Below are positions 42,332-50,561 of a DNA stretch of 53,003 nucleotides, piece after piece. The notes beneath the pieces are model-generated. The model saw nothing but the letters and a program-made list of their open reading frames with translations. It did no database searches and had not been told where the DNA came from. The stretch's first letter is position 1. Each line of letters starts with the position of its first letter. A program made the translations under genes and the position numbers. The DNA is from Candidatus Chloroploca mongolica. Lineage in GTDB: Bacteria > Chloroflexota > Chloroflexia > Chloroflexales > Chloroflexaceae. The DNA lies in assembly GCF_004762035.2 (NCBI RefSeq), contig NZ_SIJK02000013.1:1-53003 (forward strand). The letters run 5' to 3'.

Positions 42332-43555
42332 ATGCTGCGCAAAGTTGCCCTTTTTACCAATGAGTATCCGCCCAATGTTTATGGTGGTGCTGGCGTTCAT
42401 GTTGAGTATCTGAGCCGTGCCCTCGCTAAACTTGTGTCGGTAGAGGTGCGCTGTTTTGGCGATCAGGTCGTTGATGACCCCGCCCTCACGGTGCGTGGCT
42501 ATCCCCAGTGGGAGGAGACAAAACGCAATACCGACCCCCGCTTTTCTGGTGCCGTTGATGCGTTTGTCCGTTCACTCATCATGGCCAAAGATAATCTCGC
42601 TGCCGATGTGGTGCATTGCCATACCTGGTATACCGATATGGGTGGTTTGCTTGCTGGCAAACTCTGGGGCATTCCCTATGTGTTGACCATCCACTCGCTC
42701 GAGCCGTTACGCCCGTGGAAGGTTGAGCAACTGGGCAATGGCTATCACCTCAGTTCCTGGATGGAACGCACGGCCATCGAGCAAGCGAGTGCGATTATTG
42801 CTGTCTCAAACGAGACACGCTCTGATGTGCTGCGCTTCTTTAACATTGCCCCTGAAAAGGTTCATGTGATCTACAATGGTATCGATCTGGCAGAGTATCG
42901 CCGCACTGCCGCAACTGATGCGTTGGAGCGTTACGGGATCGATCCTGACCGTCCATTTGTGCTCTTCGTCGGACGCATCACCCGTCAAAAGGGCATTATT
43001 CACCTAGTCAACGCCATTCCGCACATCGATCCCGAGTTGCAAGTCGTGCTCTGTGCCGGTGCCCCCGATACACCCGAGATTGGCAAAGAGATGGAAGAAG
43101 GCGTGGCTATGGTAAGCGCCGGTCGCCCCGGTGTGATCTGGATCCGCGAGATGCTGGCCCGCCCCGATGTCATTCAGCTCTATTCGCATGCCGCTGTCTT
43201 CTGTTGCCCTTCGGTGTACGAACCCTTTGGCATTATTAACCTTGAGGCGATGGCCTGTGAGACCGCAGTTGTCGCCTCAGCGGTTGGTGGCATCAAAGAG
43301 GTTGTCGTCCCCGAAGAGACCGGTGTGCTGGTTGATCCTGGTCTCAAGCCAGATAGCTTCGAGCCAGACGATCCAGCGGCTTTCTCGGCCGATCTAGCGG
43401 CGGCCATCAATCGCATCGCAGGTGATGCGGCCCTGCGCGAGCGTTTTGGGCTCGCCGGACGGCGTCGCGTTGAAGAGCATTTTAGCTGGGACGCGATTGC
43501 CCAGAAGACGGTTGCTTTGTACGAGTCGCTGGTTGCCGAGGGGGTGCAAGGGTAG
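42332..43555 (+). CDS. glgA: Glycogen synthase, Corynebacterium/GlgM type (GT4)
   Basis: 407 residues from ATG 42332. GT-B glycosyltransferase: N-terminal EYPPNVYGGAGVHVEYLSRALAK, CHTWYTD, VLTIHSLEPLRPWK with the acceptor-site His, VSNETRSDVLRFF; C-terminal FVGRITRQKGI and the family 4 motif YEPFGIINLEAMACETAVVASAVGG (EX7E). This matches the actinobacterial-type glycogen synthase family, which uses ADP-glucose or makes maltose 1-phosphate. Many Chloroflexales store glycogen. Followed by the longest palindrome of the window. Confidence 0.9.
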   Translation: MLRKVALFTNEYPPNVYGGAGVHVEYLSRALAKLVSVEVRCFGDQVVDDPALTVRGYPQWEETKRNTDPRFSGAVDAFVRSLIMAKDNLAADVVHCHTWYTDMGGLLAGKLWGIPYVLTIHSLEPLRPWKVEQLGNGYHLSSWMERTAIEQASAIIAVSNETRSDVLRFFNIAPEKVHVIYNGIDLAEYRRTAATDALERYGIDPDRPFVLFVGRITRQKGIIHLVNAIPHIDPELQVVLCAGAPDTPEIGKEMEEGVAMVSAGRPGVIWIREMLARPDVIQLYSHAAVFCCPSVYEPFGIINLEAMACETAVVASAVGGIKEVVVPEETGVLVDPGLKPDSFEPDDPAAFSADLAAAINRIAGDAALRERFGLAGRRRVEEHFSWDAIAQKTVALYESLVAEGVQG

Positions 43556-43584
43556 CTTCTAGCTGGGGCCGCAGGCCCCCAGGA

Positions 43585-43647
43585 ATCCTGCGTATGCTGG
43601 CGCAAACGGCCAGCGAAACTGGCCGTTTGCGCCAGCATACGCAGGAT
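43585..43647. terminator. Perfect 29-bp palindrome after glgA, followed by TTTT
   Basis: Perfect arms of 29 bases (outer ATCCTGCGTATGCTGG, inner GCGCAAACGGCCAG) around CGAAA, then GATTTTGG. A mini-hairpin CTGGGGCC-GCA-GGCCCCCAG precedes it at 43563 and GGGC-GACA-GCCC follows. The inner half is the shared family sequence. Confidence 0.9.
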
Positions 43648-43679
43648 TTTGGAGGGCGACAGCCCTGACACAGCGTAAC

Positions 43680-43707
43680 TGGCAAGCACAATAAAGTATG
43701 TTATGAT
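43680..43707 (+). promoter_or_regulatory. Possible promoter of rsfS
   Basis: TGGCAA (43680-43685), 16-base spacer, TATGAT (43702-43707). Start near 43714, which excludes the in-frame ATG at 43703 as translation start. Confidence 0.45.
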
Positions 43708-43756
43708 TCCGTTAGGAAGCAATGCAAAGAGAGGAGCAAAGACCATCGAGACTGGA

Positions 43757-44089
43757 ATGATTGCCCGACGCGTGGTTGAACTGGCCGAGGATAAGCAGGC
43801 GCACGAAATCGTCTTGCTCGATATCCGACTGCAGAGTACCATCGCTGATTATTTTGTGATCTGTTCTGCCGACAATGATCGTCAGATTAAGGCGATTGTT
43901 GAACACGTTGATGAAAAAATCCAGCAGGAATATGGCCAGAATCCTCGGATCGAGGGTGCGGCTGACACCGGATGGATTGTGCTTGACTATGGCGATGTGG
44001 TCGTGCATGTCTTTAATCAACTTCAGCGCGACTACTATCGCCTCGAACGTCTCTGGAGTCTCGTTCCGCCAGTGGTGGTGGTGCAGTGA
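43757..44089 (+). CDS. rsfS: Ribosomal silencing factor RsfS
   Basis: 110 residues from ATG 43757, or 114 if the rare codon ATC at 43745 is used: the only good ribosome site, GAGGAG at 43731-43736, is eight bases from that ATC and twenty from the ATG. The protein is the Iojap/RsfS family: ELAEDKQAHEIVLLDIRLQSTIADYFVICSADNDRQIKAIVEHV, GWIVLDYGDVVVHVFNQLQRDYYRLERLW. Binds ribosomal protein L14 and blocks subunit joining when nutrients are low. The downstream SDR gene begins at or before its stop codon. Confidence 0.92.
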   Translation: MIARRVVELAEDKQAHEIVLLDIRLQSTIADYFVICSADNDRQIKAIVEHVDEKIQQEYGQNPRIEGAADTGWIVLDYGDVVVHVFNQLQRDYYRLERLWSLVPPVVVVQ

Positions 44090-44091
44090 TA

Positions 44092-44808
44092 ATGAATCTG
44101 GAACAAAAAATAGCGGTCGTCACAGGTGGCACAGGTGCGCTTGGCAGTGCAATTGTGCAGATATTGCTCGCTGGCGGGGCCACGGTTGTGGTTCCCTTCC
44201 ACCGCGAGCAGGATCTTGACCGTTTACGTGATCGCCTCGCGCTTCCGCCCCACGCTGCCCTCATCGGCGCACAGGTCGATCTCACTGATGAGCAGGCGGT
44301 GATGGCTTACTATCACCAGGTAGCGCAGGATTACGGTGGCCTTGATATCCTCGTCAATGTGGCTGGAGGTTTCGCCGGGGGTAAACCAGTCCATGAGAGC
44401 GGCTGGGCGATCTGGCAAACACAACTTGATCTCAATTTAAAAACAGCCGTGCTTTCGTGTGCTGCGGCTGTGCCCCATATGATGGCCCGCGGTGGCGGTG
44501 CGATTGTCAATGTGGGAACCCGCACGGCGACGCAACCGGGTGCCAATCTGGCCGCTTATGCTGCATCAAAGCGGGCTATCTTGCAGCTTACTGAAGCACT
44601 TGCTGCCGAATTGCAACCACACCGCATTACGGCCAATACCATTTTGCCGAGTGTCATCGACACACCATCTAATCGGAGTGCGATGCCCGATGCGGACTAC
44701 GATGCATGGGTGCCCCCCGCGGCAATTGCACGCGTCGTCCTCTTCCTGGTTGGCCCCGACGCACGCATCATCAGTGGGGCGCATATCCCTGTCTATGGTG
44801 CCGCCTGA
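44092..44808 (+). CDS. Short-chain dehydrogenase/reductase
   Basis: 238 residues from ATG 44092, two bases after the rsfS stop; GTG 44086 (overlapping it) is the alternative. Rossmann-fold NAD(P) motif TGGTGALGSAI, NVAGG, and the active-site YAASK. The usual catalytic serine 13 residues before the tyrosine is a threonine (NVGTRTATQ), and the Asn of the tetrad is in LDLNLKTAV. Substrate not predictable. Cotranscribed with rsfS. Confidence 0.88.
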   Translation: MNLEQKIAVVTGGTGALGSAIVQILLAGGATVVVPFHREQDLDRLRDRLALPPHAALIGAQVDLTDEQAVMAYYHQVAQDYGGLDILVNVAGGFAGGKPVHESGWAIWQTQLDLNLKTAVLSCAAAVPHMMARGGGAIVNVGTRTATQPGANLAAYAASKRAILQLTEALAAELQPHRITANTILPSVIDTPSNRSAMPDADYDAWVPPAAIARVVLFLVGPDARIISGAHIPVYGAA

Positions 44809-44831
44809 ACGACCCAGGCACTCCCTCTATC

Positions 44832-44876
44832 GTTCATATGCCGAGGTACGCGGAGAGCGTACCTCGGCACATGAAC
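44832..44876. terminator. Palindromic terminator after the SDR gene
   Basis: Arms GTTCATATGCCGAGGTACGC and reverse complement with one mismatch, loop GGAGA. Lies between convergent genes. Apex differs from the CCAGC family. Confidence 0.82.
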
Positions 44877-44885
44877 AGAACCCTC

Positions 44886-45173
44886 CTACTCACCCTCAGG
44901 GATATTCCCAGTCTCTTCGTATTCGCGCAAGGCACGTACAGCCTGTTCAAATGAAAAGTAGTAGATTTCGGCGTCCCACCGACCATGCGCTGGATTCAGG
45001 CTGCACAAAATAGCAATCTCTGCCGCACCGTCATGATAGACGGTTGCCGTCGCCAACCAGAGGTTCTGACAGCGTACAGCATGGGCACTCAGCAGTTCAC
45101 CGCGAAAGGTGTCGGCCCCGGCATCAGTCAAGATCTGGCCTGGATCCATCGCCGTTGTCGTCCTGCCTGCCAT
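44886..45173 (-). CDS. Small hypothetical protein, 95 aa
   Basis: Start ATG 45173 has AAGGAG nine bases upstream, and a TATAAT box lies at 45221-45226 on the minus strand, so the gene is likely real. Acidic soluble protein of no recognised family: a central beta-rich stretch (NLWLATATVYHDGAAEIAILCSLNPAHGRW), then DAEIYYFSFEQAVRALREYEETGNIPEGE ending in a helix. It lies just downstream of mrdA on the same strand but has its own promoter. Confidence 0.7.
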   Translation of the reverse strand: MAGRTTTAMDPGQILTDAGADTFRGELLSAHAVRCQNLWLATATVYHDGAAEIAILCSLNPAHGRWDAEIYYFSFEQAVRALREYEETGNIPEGE

Positions 45174-45239
45174 CTCAAGTCGCTCCTTCTAGGGATGCAG
45201 TATGCTGTCTGGCTATTGGTATTATAACGCAAACTGCCA

Positions 45240-47597
45240 CTAAGGGGTATGCCCAACGGTGTCAAGGCCAGGCTCAGTCGGTTCAACGGGCAAAACTGGG
45301 CAACTCATCGGGGCATCTTCTGGCCGACTCGCGCCAAAATAAGCTTGCATAATCTGGGTTGTTGCAGGTACGGCCATCGTCGAAGATCCGTCACTCAGGT
45401 CGCCCACGCCCTCGATGAGCACCGCGACCACCACTTCTGGGTTGTCATACGGGGCAAAACCGACAAACCAGGCATGGCTCTGACGTATGAGACGACCATC
45501 GGTACGCTGGATCAATGGCCCAAACTCCGCGGTGCCAGTTTTGCCGGCAATCACCAATCCAGAACATTCAGGACGGGCAGCAACACCCAGACCATTGATG
45601 ATCGACTCTAGCATGCCTTCACGCATAACACTCAGGTAATCTGGTTCAATGGGGACGCGCTGGAGCACCTCAGGGGTGATTTCGCGCACCAGATTGCCAT
45701 TGGTATCCACGATCCGCGACACGATATGCGGTCGGTAAATCGTACCATCAATGGCAACTGCCCCTGCCGCAACCGCGAGTTGCAACGGCGTCACCTGCAT
45801 ATCACCCTGGCCAATGGCCGTATTATAGGTGTCACCAGTCGTCCAGACTTCTCGTTTTGCCTGAACTTTCCAGGTGCGGGTTGGCACAAGCCCACTCGCC
45901 TCACCAACCAGATCAACACCGGTGCGGCGTCCGAGTTGAAACCACTCGAGGCCCTCGACCAGGCGATCTATTTGCAGGCCATTCACCCGCAGATCGCTTG
46001 CTCTCAGATTTGATGCCTGATCATTCCCACCGGCAATCGAGGCAAAAAAGACATTCGACGAGAGGCGCATTGCATCAATGACCGTTAATTCGCCATTGTC
46101 GCGATTACGTACCGAGTTGGGCAACTCAAAGAGCGCACCGCTCCGCTCAATCAATTGCAGCAGGCCCGGGTCACGCAATCTGGTCTCGGGGGTAATGACT
46201 CCTGCTTGCAGGGCGATGGCACCGACAAATTGCTTGAGCGTTGAACCCGGTGGATACTGACCGGCAATGGCCCGATTTGTCAGTGGGGCGAGGCGCAACA
46301 ATTCGGCTAGTTCTTCTGGATCGCTGCGCGTCAAGAGCGCTTGCAATTCGGCCTGACGATCTGGAGTCACCCAGACATTATTGTCGTACGTTGGCAATGA
46401 GACCATCGCCAGAATGCGCCCATCGCGCGGGTCAATGACGACGGCACTGCCAGCGATAATCGGATCATAGGCCTGTTTATACGGTTCAGGGGCCGTCACC
46501 CGTCGACGTTCGCCCTCAGCGATCCAGCGGCGCATAATCTGTTCAACCTCGGCCTGGAATGCGAGGTCAAGCGTCATGACCAGATTATTGCCATTGAGCA
46601 CCGGCCGTACCTGCTGGAGTGGGCCAACCGGACGTTGCAAGGCATCAACAAGCAGTGTATCGATCCCAATGCGCCCGCGAAGATCATGCTCGTACGCCCC
46701 TTCGAGGCCCTCTTTGCCAATGCGATCATCAAGTTGATAGGGTAACTGACCGATGCTTGTTGGATCAATCTGTTTGGGGATCAGGCCACACCGTCCAGCC
46801 CGGCTGACGACATCAACCAGGCTGGTCAACCACGAAGTAGACGGATTTTCGAGCATGAGCTCGCATTCGGTGATCCGTCCAACATACCCCAGTGTATGCG
46901 ACAAGCTCTGCATCACTTCACTTTGCGGATACGAGCGGCGATAGCCTTCGGTCACCTCGGTACCTGGCAAATAGTTGGCATTCTCGCGAATGGCCATGGC
47001 AAGATCGGGGCTAATATCCTCTTTCACGAGGACATATTGATAGCCACGGACATTCTGTTGGACAATCATTGCCTCAATCGGGTTCGCGAGTTCCAACAGG
47101 GGGGCGTAGGCCCTCACGAGATCGAGGATCTCGAGGATGCCTTCTGGAGCAACGATGAGGGTTGATGGCTCGGCGGTATTCCATTCCAGCACCGGATCGA
47201 GTTGTTGCAGCCTGGCATAGAGGGCAGGATGGGTCGCAATACTCACCGATGGATCGAGCCGTAGTGTTGCCGACAAGCCTGCCACCAGGCTTAGCCGTGT
47301 GAGCACATCAGCACGGCGCTCAGGATCAGTCGTCGCATTGGGCAAGCGTCCGGGCACAACCGAGAGATTATAGATAGGCAGACTCTCGGCAACCAGGGTA
47401 ACGCCATCCGCAGCATATATTTCACCGCGACGGGGCAGGACGGTCAACGTCCGCCGGGTGATGACATCGGGGTTGCTCCCAAAACGCTGACTCTCCTGAT
47501 CAACCAGTTGGAGTTGATAGAGTCGCCCCACCATAATGGTCACAACAATGATGACAAGGAGACGTAACAAAATCAAGCGTGGCATACTATTGCTCAC
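45240..47597 (-). CDS. mrdA: Penicillin-binding protein 2 (elongation transpeptidase)
   Basis: 785 residues. Class B PBP of the cell-elongation complex: N-terminal membrane anchor about 8-27, PBP dimerisation domain (RRGEIYAADGVTLVAES), transpeptidase domain from about 390. Catalytic motifs: STLK in GQYPPGSTLKQF (serine nucleophile), SSN in MRLSSNVFFAS, and KTGT in VIAGKTGTAEFG. The region between dimerisation and catalytic domains is about 100 residues longer than in E. coli. Fourth gene of mreB-mreC-mreD-mrdA, four bases after mreD. rodA does not follow. Confidence 0.95.
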   Translation of the reverse strand: MSNSMPRLILLRLLVIIVVTIMVGRLYQLQLVDQESQRFGSNPDVITRRTLTVLPRRGEIYAADGVTLVAESLPIYNLSVVPGRLPNATTDPERRADVLTRLSLVAGLSATLRLDPSVSIATHPALYARLQQLDPVLEWNTAEPSTLIVAPEGILEILDLVRAYAPLLELANPIEAMIVQQNVRGYQYVLVKEDISPDLAMAIRENANYLPGTEVTEGYRRSYPQSEVMQSLSHTLGYVGRITECELMLENPSTSWLTSLVDVVSRAGRCGLIPKQIDPTSIGQLPYQLDDRIGKEGLEGAYEHDLRGRIGIDTLLVDALQRPVGPLQQVRPVLNGNNLVMTLDLAFQAEVEQIMRRWIAEGERRRVTAPEPYKQAYDPIIAGSAVVIDPRDGRILAMVSLPTYDNNVWVTPDRQAELQALLTRSDPEELAELLRLAPLTNRAIAGQYPPGSTLKQFVGAIALQAGVITPETRLRDPGLLQLIERSGALFELPNSVRNRDNGELTVIDAMRLSSNVFFASIAGGNDQASNLRASDLRVNGLQIDRLVEGLEWFQLGRRTGVDLVGEASGLVPTRTWKVQAKREVWTTGDTYNTAIGQGDMQVTPLQLAVAAGAVAIDGTIYRPHIVSRIVDTNGNLVREITPEVLQRVPIEPDYLSVMREGMLESIINGLGVAARPECSGLVIAGKTGTAEFGPLIQRTDGRLIRQSHAWFVGFAPYDNPEVVVAVLIEGVGDLSDGSSTMAVPATTQIMQAYFGASRPEDAPMSCPVLPVEPTEPGLDTVGHTP

Positions 47598-47601
47598 ATG
47601 A

Positions 47602-48135
47602 TCACAACTGATTGCGGAGCAACCAGCGTACCAGAAAAAAGATCGGCAGGGTTGGGATCAGGGTGACGAGAATACTCGGCAACATAATAAGCAGGGCGTA
47701 TGTTGACCATTCTATCATGCCTCGATTGATCAACAACGCCAGCACGAGTTCATAGATCACGCTCGCGATCAGCACGGCCAGCAACGGAATCATGATACCT
47801 TCAATGCGTATCCGTCGCGCCAGCACGACGACGACCAGGGTTGCTGTGAGCAGGGCCAGGGCGTGAGTCCCCAGATAGGTCGCCGCCAGGATATCGAGCG
47901 TCAATCCTCCATAGAGTGCCCAGCGCAAAACGCGCTGGACGCCAACATCAGGAAACGCCGCGCCCATGCTCAGCAGCGCACCTGAAATTACCACAATCAA
48001 AACGAGCGAAACAGAGAACCCGAGGGGTGTATTCAGGAGCGTTACCTGAATGAGCGCCATGGCAACCATACCCACAAGGCGCCCTAGTTCATGTACAACC
48101 TGTTCTTCTAATCGTCTTGGTTGAGAATCACCCAC
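47602..48135 (-). CDS. mreD: Rod-shape protein MreD
   Basis: 177 residues from GTG 48135, overlapping the end of mreC by 28 bases. Five to six membrane segments: MVAMALIQVTLLN, FSVSLVLIVVISGALLSMG, then GGLTLDILAATYLGTHALAL, which is the typical glycine-rich MreD segment, and a C-terminal pair. Links MreC and MreB to the wall-synthesis complex. Confidence 0.9.
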   Translation of the reverse strand: MGDSQPRRLEEQVVHELGRLVGMVAMALIQVTLLNTPLGFSVSLVLIVVISGALLSMGAAFPDVGVQRVLRWALYGGLTLDILAATYLGTHALALLTATLVVVVLARRIRIEGIMIPLLAVLIASVIYELVLALLINRGMIEWSTYALLIMLPSILVTLIPTLPIFFLVRWLLRNQL

Positions 48136-49016
48136 ACGTACCGTACCTGGTCTGGATCAACAAGAGGTCGTAGGTCAGCATACTGATAATTTTCGGCTGT
48201 GCGTACCTCTTCGATCACACCGACAGGAATGTTTGAGGGCACCGAGGCGAGATCAAGTGGCAAATTGAGGGCGGCGGTCATGCCTGCTGTCATTACCGAT
48301 GCCCCTTGCTTGAGTGGCAAGCCCCGGTCAACCTGGTTGAGCCGCAAGCGTGATCCATTCTGCCATTGTCCCTGCATCATCCCCAGTGCTGAACGCCCTT
48401 CGCTCATCACACGGGCACTGATCTGACTACTAATATCAGTGATCAAGAGCACTTCGGCCGTACTTGGGCCGACACCCTCAACAATCCCGATCAGTGCCGT
48501 TGGTCCACCGGGCAACTGGCTGATTACCGCCATCCCTGGCGCGACGCCTTCACGTGTCCCGCGGGCAATCACAATCACCCGTCGTCCGGCATCAGGCGAG
48601 CGTACGGTGACTTCAGCCCCCAACAAGGTCCAGGGGTGCTCACGTTGAATCTGGAGTTGCTGGCGTAAGAAAACGTTCTCGACCTGGGCTTGCTCAAGGC
48701 GCAGCAATTGATCGGCAAGCCGACTATTTTCCCGTTCAAGCTCTTGCAGACGCGCCCGGACAGCGGCGTCACCAAAAGGAGCCGTGGCGAACCCATCAAC
48801 CTGCCCACGGATGCCGGTCAACACCTGTGCCACGGGAGCAAGCCCCTGCTGCACGAATGCGCGAGCCGGCGCAAGAGTCCCCTGACTATCAAGGATGATC
48901 AACAGGAAGGCCATGCCACAGAGGAACAACCCCACCAGCAGCGACCGTAGCCCGAGTGGAAGCCTGATCTGGCTGCGGCGCAGTTTGATTGGTTTATCGT
49001 TCAGCAAATCATGCAT
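48108..49016 (-). CDS. mreC: Rod-shape protein MreC
   Basis: 302 residues. Basic cytoplasmic N-terminus (KPIKLRRSQIR), membrane segment about 25-45, coiled coil about 85-120 (ARLQELERENSRLADQLLRLEQ), then the beta-barrel part with VTVRSPDAGRRVIVIARGTREGVAPGMAVIS and LLITDISSQISARV. Forms filaments outside the membrane that activate PBP2. The 109 bases between mreB and mreC contain a minus-strand TTGACA at 49080 and a TATAGT near the start codon, but no well-spaced promoter. Confidence 0.93.
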   Translation of the reverse strand: MHDLLNDKPIKLRRSQIRLPLGLRSLLVGLFLCGMAFLLIILDSQGTLAPARAFVQQGLAPVAQVLTGIRGQVDGFATAPFGDAAVRARLQELERENSRLADQLLRLEQAQVENVFLRQQLQIQREHPWTLLGAEVTVRSPDAGRRVIVIARGTREGVAPGMAVISQLPGGPTALIGIVEGVGPSTAEVLLITDISSQISARVMSEGRSALGMMQGQWQNGSRLRLNQVDRGLPLKQGASVMTAGMTAALNLPLDLASVPSNIPVGVIEEVRTAENYQYADLRPLVDPDQVRYVWVILNQDD

Positions 49017-49125
49017 AACTGCACTATACTACAGGTCAGCTACAATGGGTGCCCCCGGATAGGCATGATGCTCTCTTTTGTCAAGGTAGTACGTGACTAT
49101 CGGCTGGTTAGGGCTACCCTGATTT

Positions 49126-50205
49126 TTAAAACTTGGCGCGGCGCGAATTTTGCGAACGGGTCAAAATATCTTGATAGACTTTGTTCTCAAAATTCTCGAC
49201 CATTTTGCCCGCACCGCGTGCGACACACGAGAGCGGATCTTCGGCGATATGTACTGGCATGCGGGTTTCGGCTGCAATGCGCCGGTCGAGGCCATGCAAC
49301 AATGATCCTCCGCCAGCCAGAGTGATGCCATGCTCCATGACATCGGCGACAAGTTCTGGGGGTGTCTCTTCGAGTGCGAGGCGCACCTCTTGAATAATCG
49401 CATTGACCGGGCCGGCAATGCCCTCACGGATTTCCACCGAACTAACCTCGACTGCCTTGGGCAAGCCAGTCAGTAAGTCACGCCCGCGCAGCACCACTTT
49501 GATTTCTTCATCAAGAGGATATGCCGAGCCTGCCGCGATCTTGGCCCGTTCGGCCATCCGCTCGCCGATCAGGAGGTTGTATTCACGACGGGCGAACTGG
49601 ACAATCGCATCATCGATCTCGTCACCGGCTGTGCGGATCGAGTGGTTGACGACAATCCCACCCAGCGAAATAACGGCTACCTCGGTTGTTCCACCACCCA
49701 CATCAACGATCATGCTGCCAATCGGCTCATCAACTGGCAATCCCGCCCCGATCGCAGCCGCCATTGGCTCTTCAACAACATAGGCCTCGCGAGCCTTCGC
49801 ATTCAGGGTCGCATCACGGGCTGCGCGCCGTTCTACTTCGGTTACGCCCGAGGGAACGCCAACAACTACCCGCGGACGGGGATCCATCAGCCGCATCGCC
49901 GAATAGGCGTGGGCCTTTTTGATAAAATAGGCCAGCATCTTTTCGACGACATCAAAATCAGCAATCACCCCGTCCTTTAGTGGACGTACGGCAATAATAT
50001 TGGCTGGTGTCTTGCCTACCATCGCCTTGGCCTCGGCCCCGACAGCATATACTTGCTTGGACTTGGCATCAATTGCCACCACCGAAGGTTCGCTGATCAC
50101 GATGCCCTTGCCACGTACATGCACCAGGGTATTGGCTGTGCCAAGATCAACCCCAAGATCACGACTAAATGCTCCAAACAGCGAATTGATCGGGTTAAAG
50201 CCCAC
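49126..50205 (-). CDS. mreB: Rod-shape actin homologue MreB
   Basis: 359 residues from GTG 50205, with GGAG six bases upstream. Actin fold: phosphate 1 loop DLGVDLGTANTLVHV, connect 1, phosphate 2 MIVDVGGGTTEVAVISLGGIV, adenosine motif ITLAGGGSLLHGL. An internal amphipathic insertion and normal length. Polymerises under the membrane and directs lateral wall synthesis. First gene of the shape operon; divergent from the chelatase gene. Confidence 0.96.
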   Translation of the reverse strand: MGFNPINSLFGAFSRDLGVDLGTANTLVHVRGKGIVISEPSVVAIDAKSKQVYAVGAEAKAMVGKTPANIIAVRPLKDGVIADFDVVEKMLAYFIKKAHAYSAMRLMDPRPRVVVGVPSGVTEVERRAARDATLNAKAREAYVVEEPMAAAIGAGLPVDEPIGSMIVDVGGGTTEVAVISLGGIVVNHSIRTAGDEIDDAIVQFARREYNLLIGERMAERAKIAAGSAYPLDEEIKVVLRGRDLLTGLPKAVEVSSVEIREGIAGPVNAIIQEVRLALEETPPELVADVMEHGITLAGGGSLLHGLDRRIAAETRMPVHIAEDPLSCVARGAGKMVENFENKVYQDILTRSQNSRRAKF

Positions 50206-50312
50206 GTTCTACTCCAAAAATCGCCGCAACCCATGTGCGGAAACAGAAATCAGCACCAAATAAAGCTTTCTCGTGCGCAACTCTAATGTGCGATGCCTTA
50301 GAGTTCGCCCTC

Positions 50313-50321
50313 ATTATAGCA
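50313..50321 (-). promoter_or_regulatory. Extended -10 box of mreB
   Basis: Minus-strand TGCTATAAT, a full extended -10. A -35 box is weak. Start of transcription near 50306, at the base of the leader hairpin. Confidence 0.7.
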
Positions 50322-50365
50322 TAGTCGCTTGTCGCAACGGCACAACGTAGCATTTGCCTCAAGAT

Positions 50366-50394
50366 TTGACTTTTGCGCCGGGTTGTGAGAGAAT
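50366..50394 (+). promoter_or_regulatory. Possible promoter of the chelatase gene
   Basis: TTGACT (50366-50371), 17-base spacer, GAGAAT (50389-50394). The -35 is good, the -10 mediocre. Confidence 0.4.
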
Positions 50395-50561
50395 GCGTAC
50401 TGCTGTGGTTGAAGTCAGTGCAGATCCTTGTGGGGAAGTCTGGCAGCACGCGTACACATCGGGCGGGTGGTCGTCATTGGGTCGTTTTCGCTTCAAACTC
50501 TCTACCGGCGCTGCAGCTTAGGACTTCTGGCTCTTCTGAGGGCTGGAAGATTTTTATTGTT

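Larger units (their letters stand above)
50206..50561. other. 356-base divergent control region between mreB and the chelatase gene
   Basis: Left part: mreB leader of about 100 bases with a hairpin GCGCAACTCTAA...TTAGAGTTCGC (50275-50308) right after its start site. Right part: a leader of roughly 160 bases for the chelatase gene containing a 42-codon open frame (ATG 50393, stop 50519-50521). I looked for a cobalamin riboswitch because of the chelatase and saw none of its conserved boxes. Confidence 0.6.

Noticed and set aside
50393-50560. Cobalamin riboswitch before the chelatase gene
   Set aside because: A GGGGAAGTCTGG stretch is faintly similar, but the B12 box and the GCCACTG element are absent.
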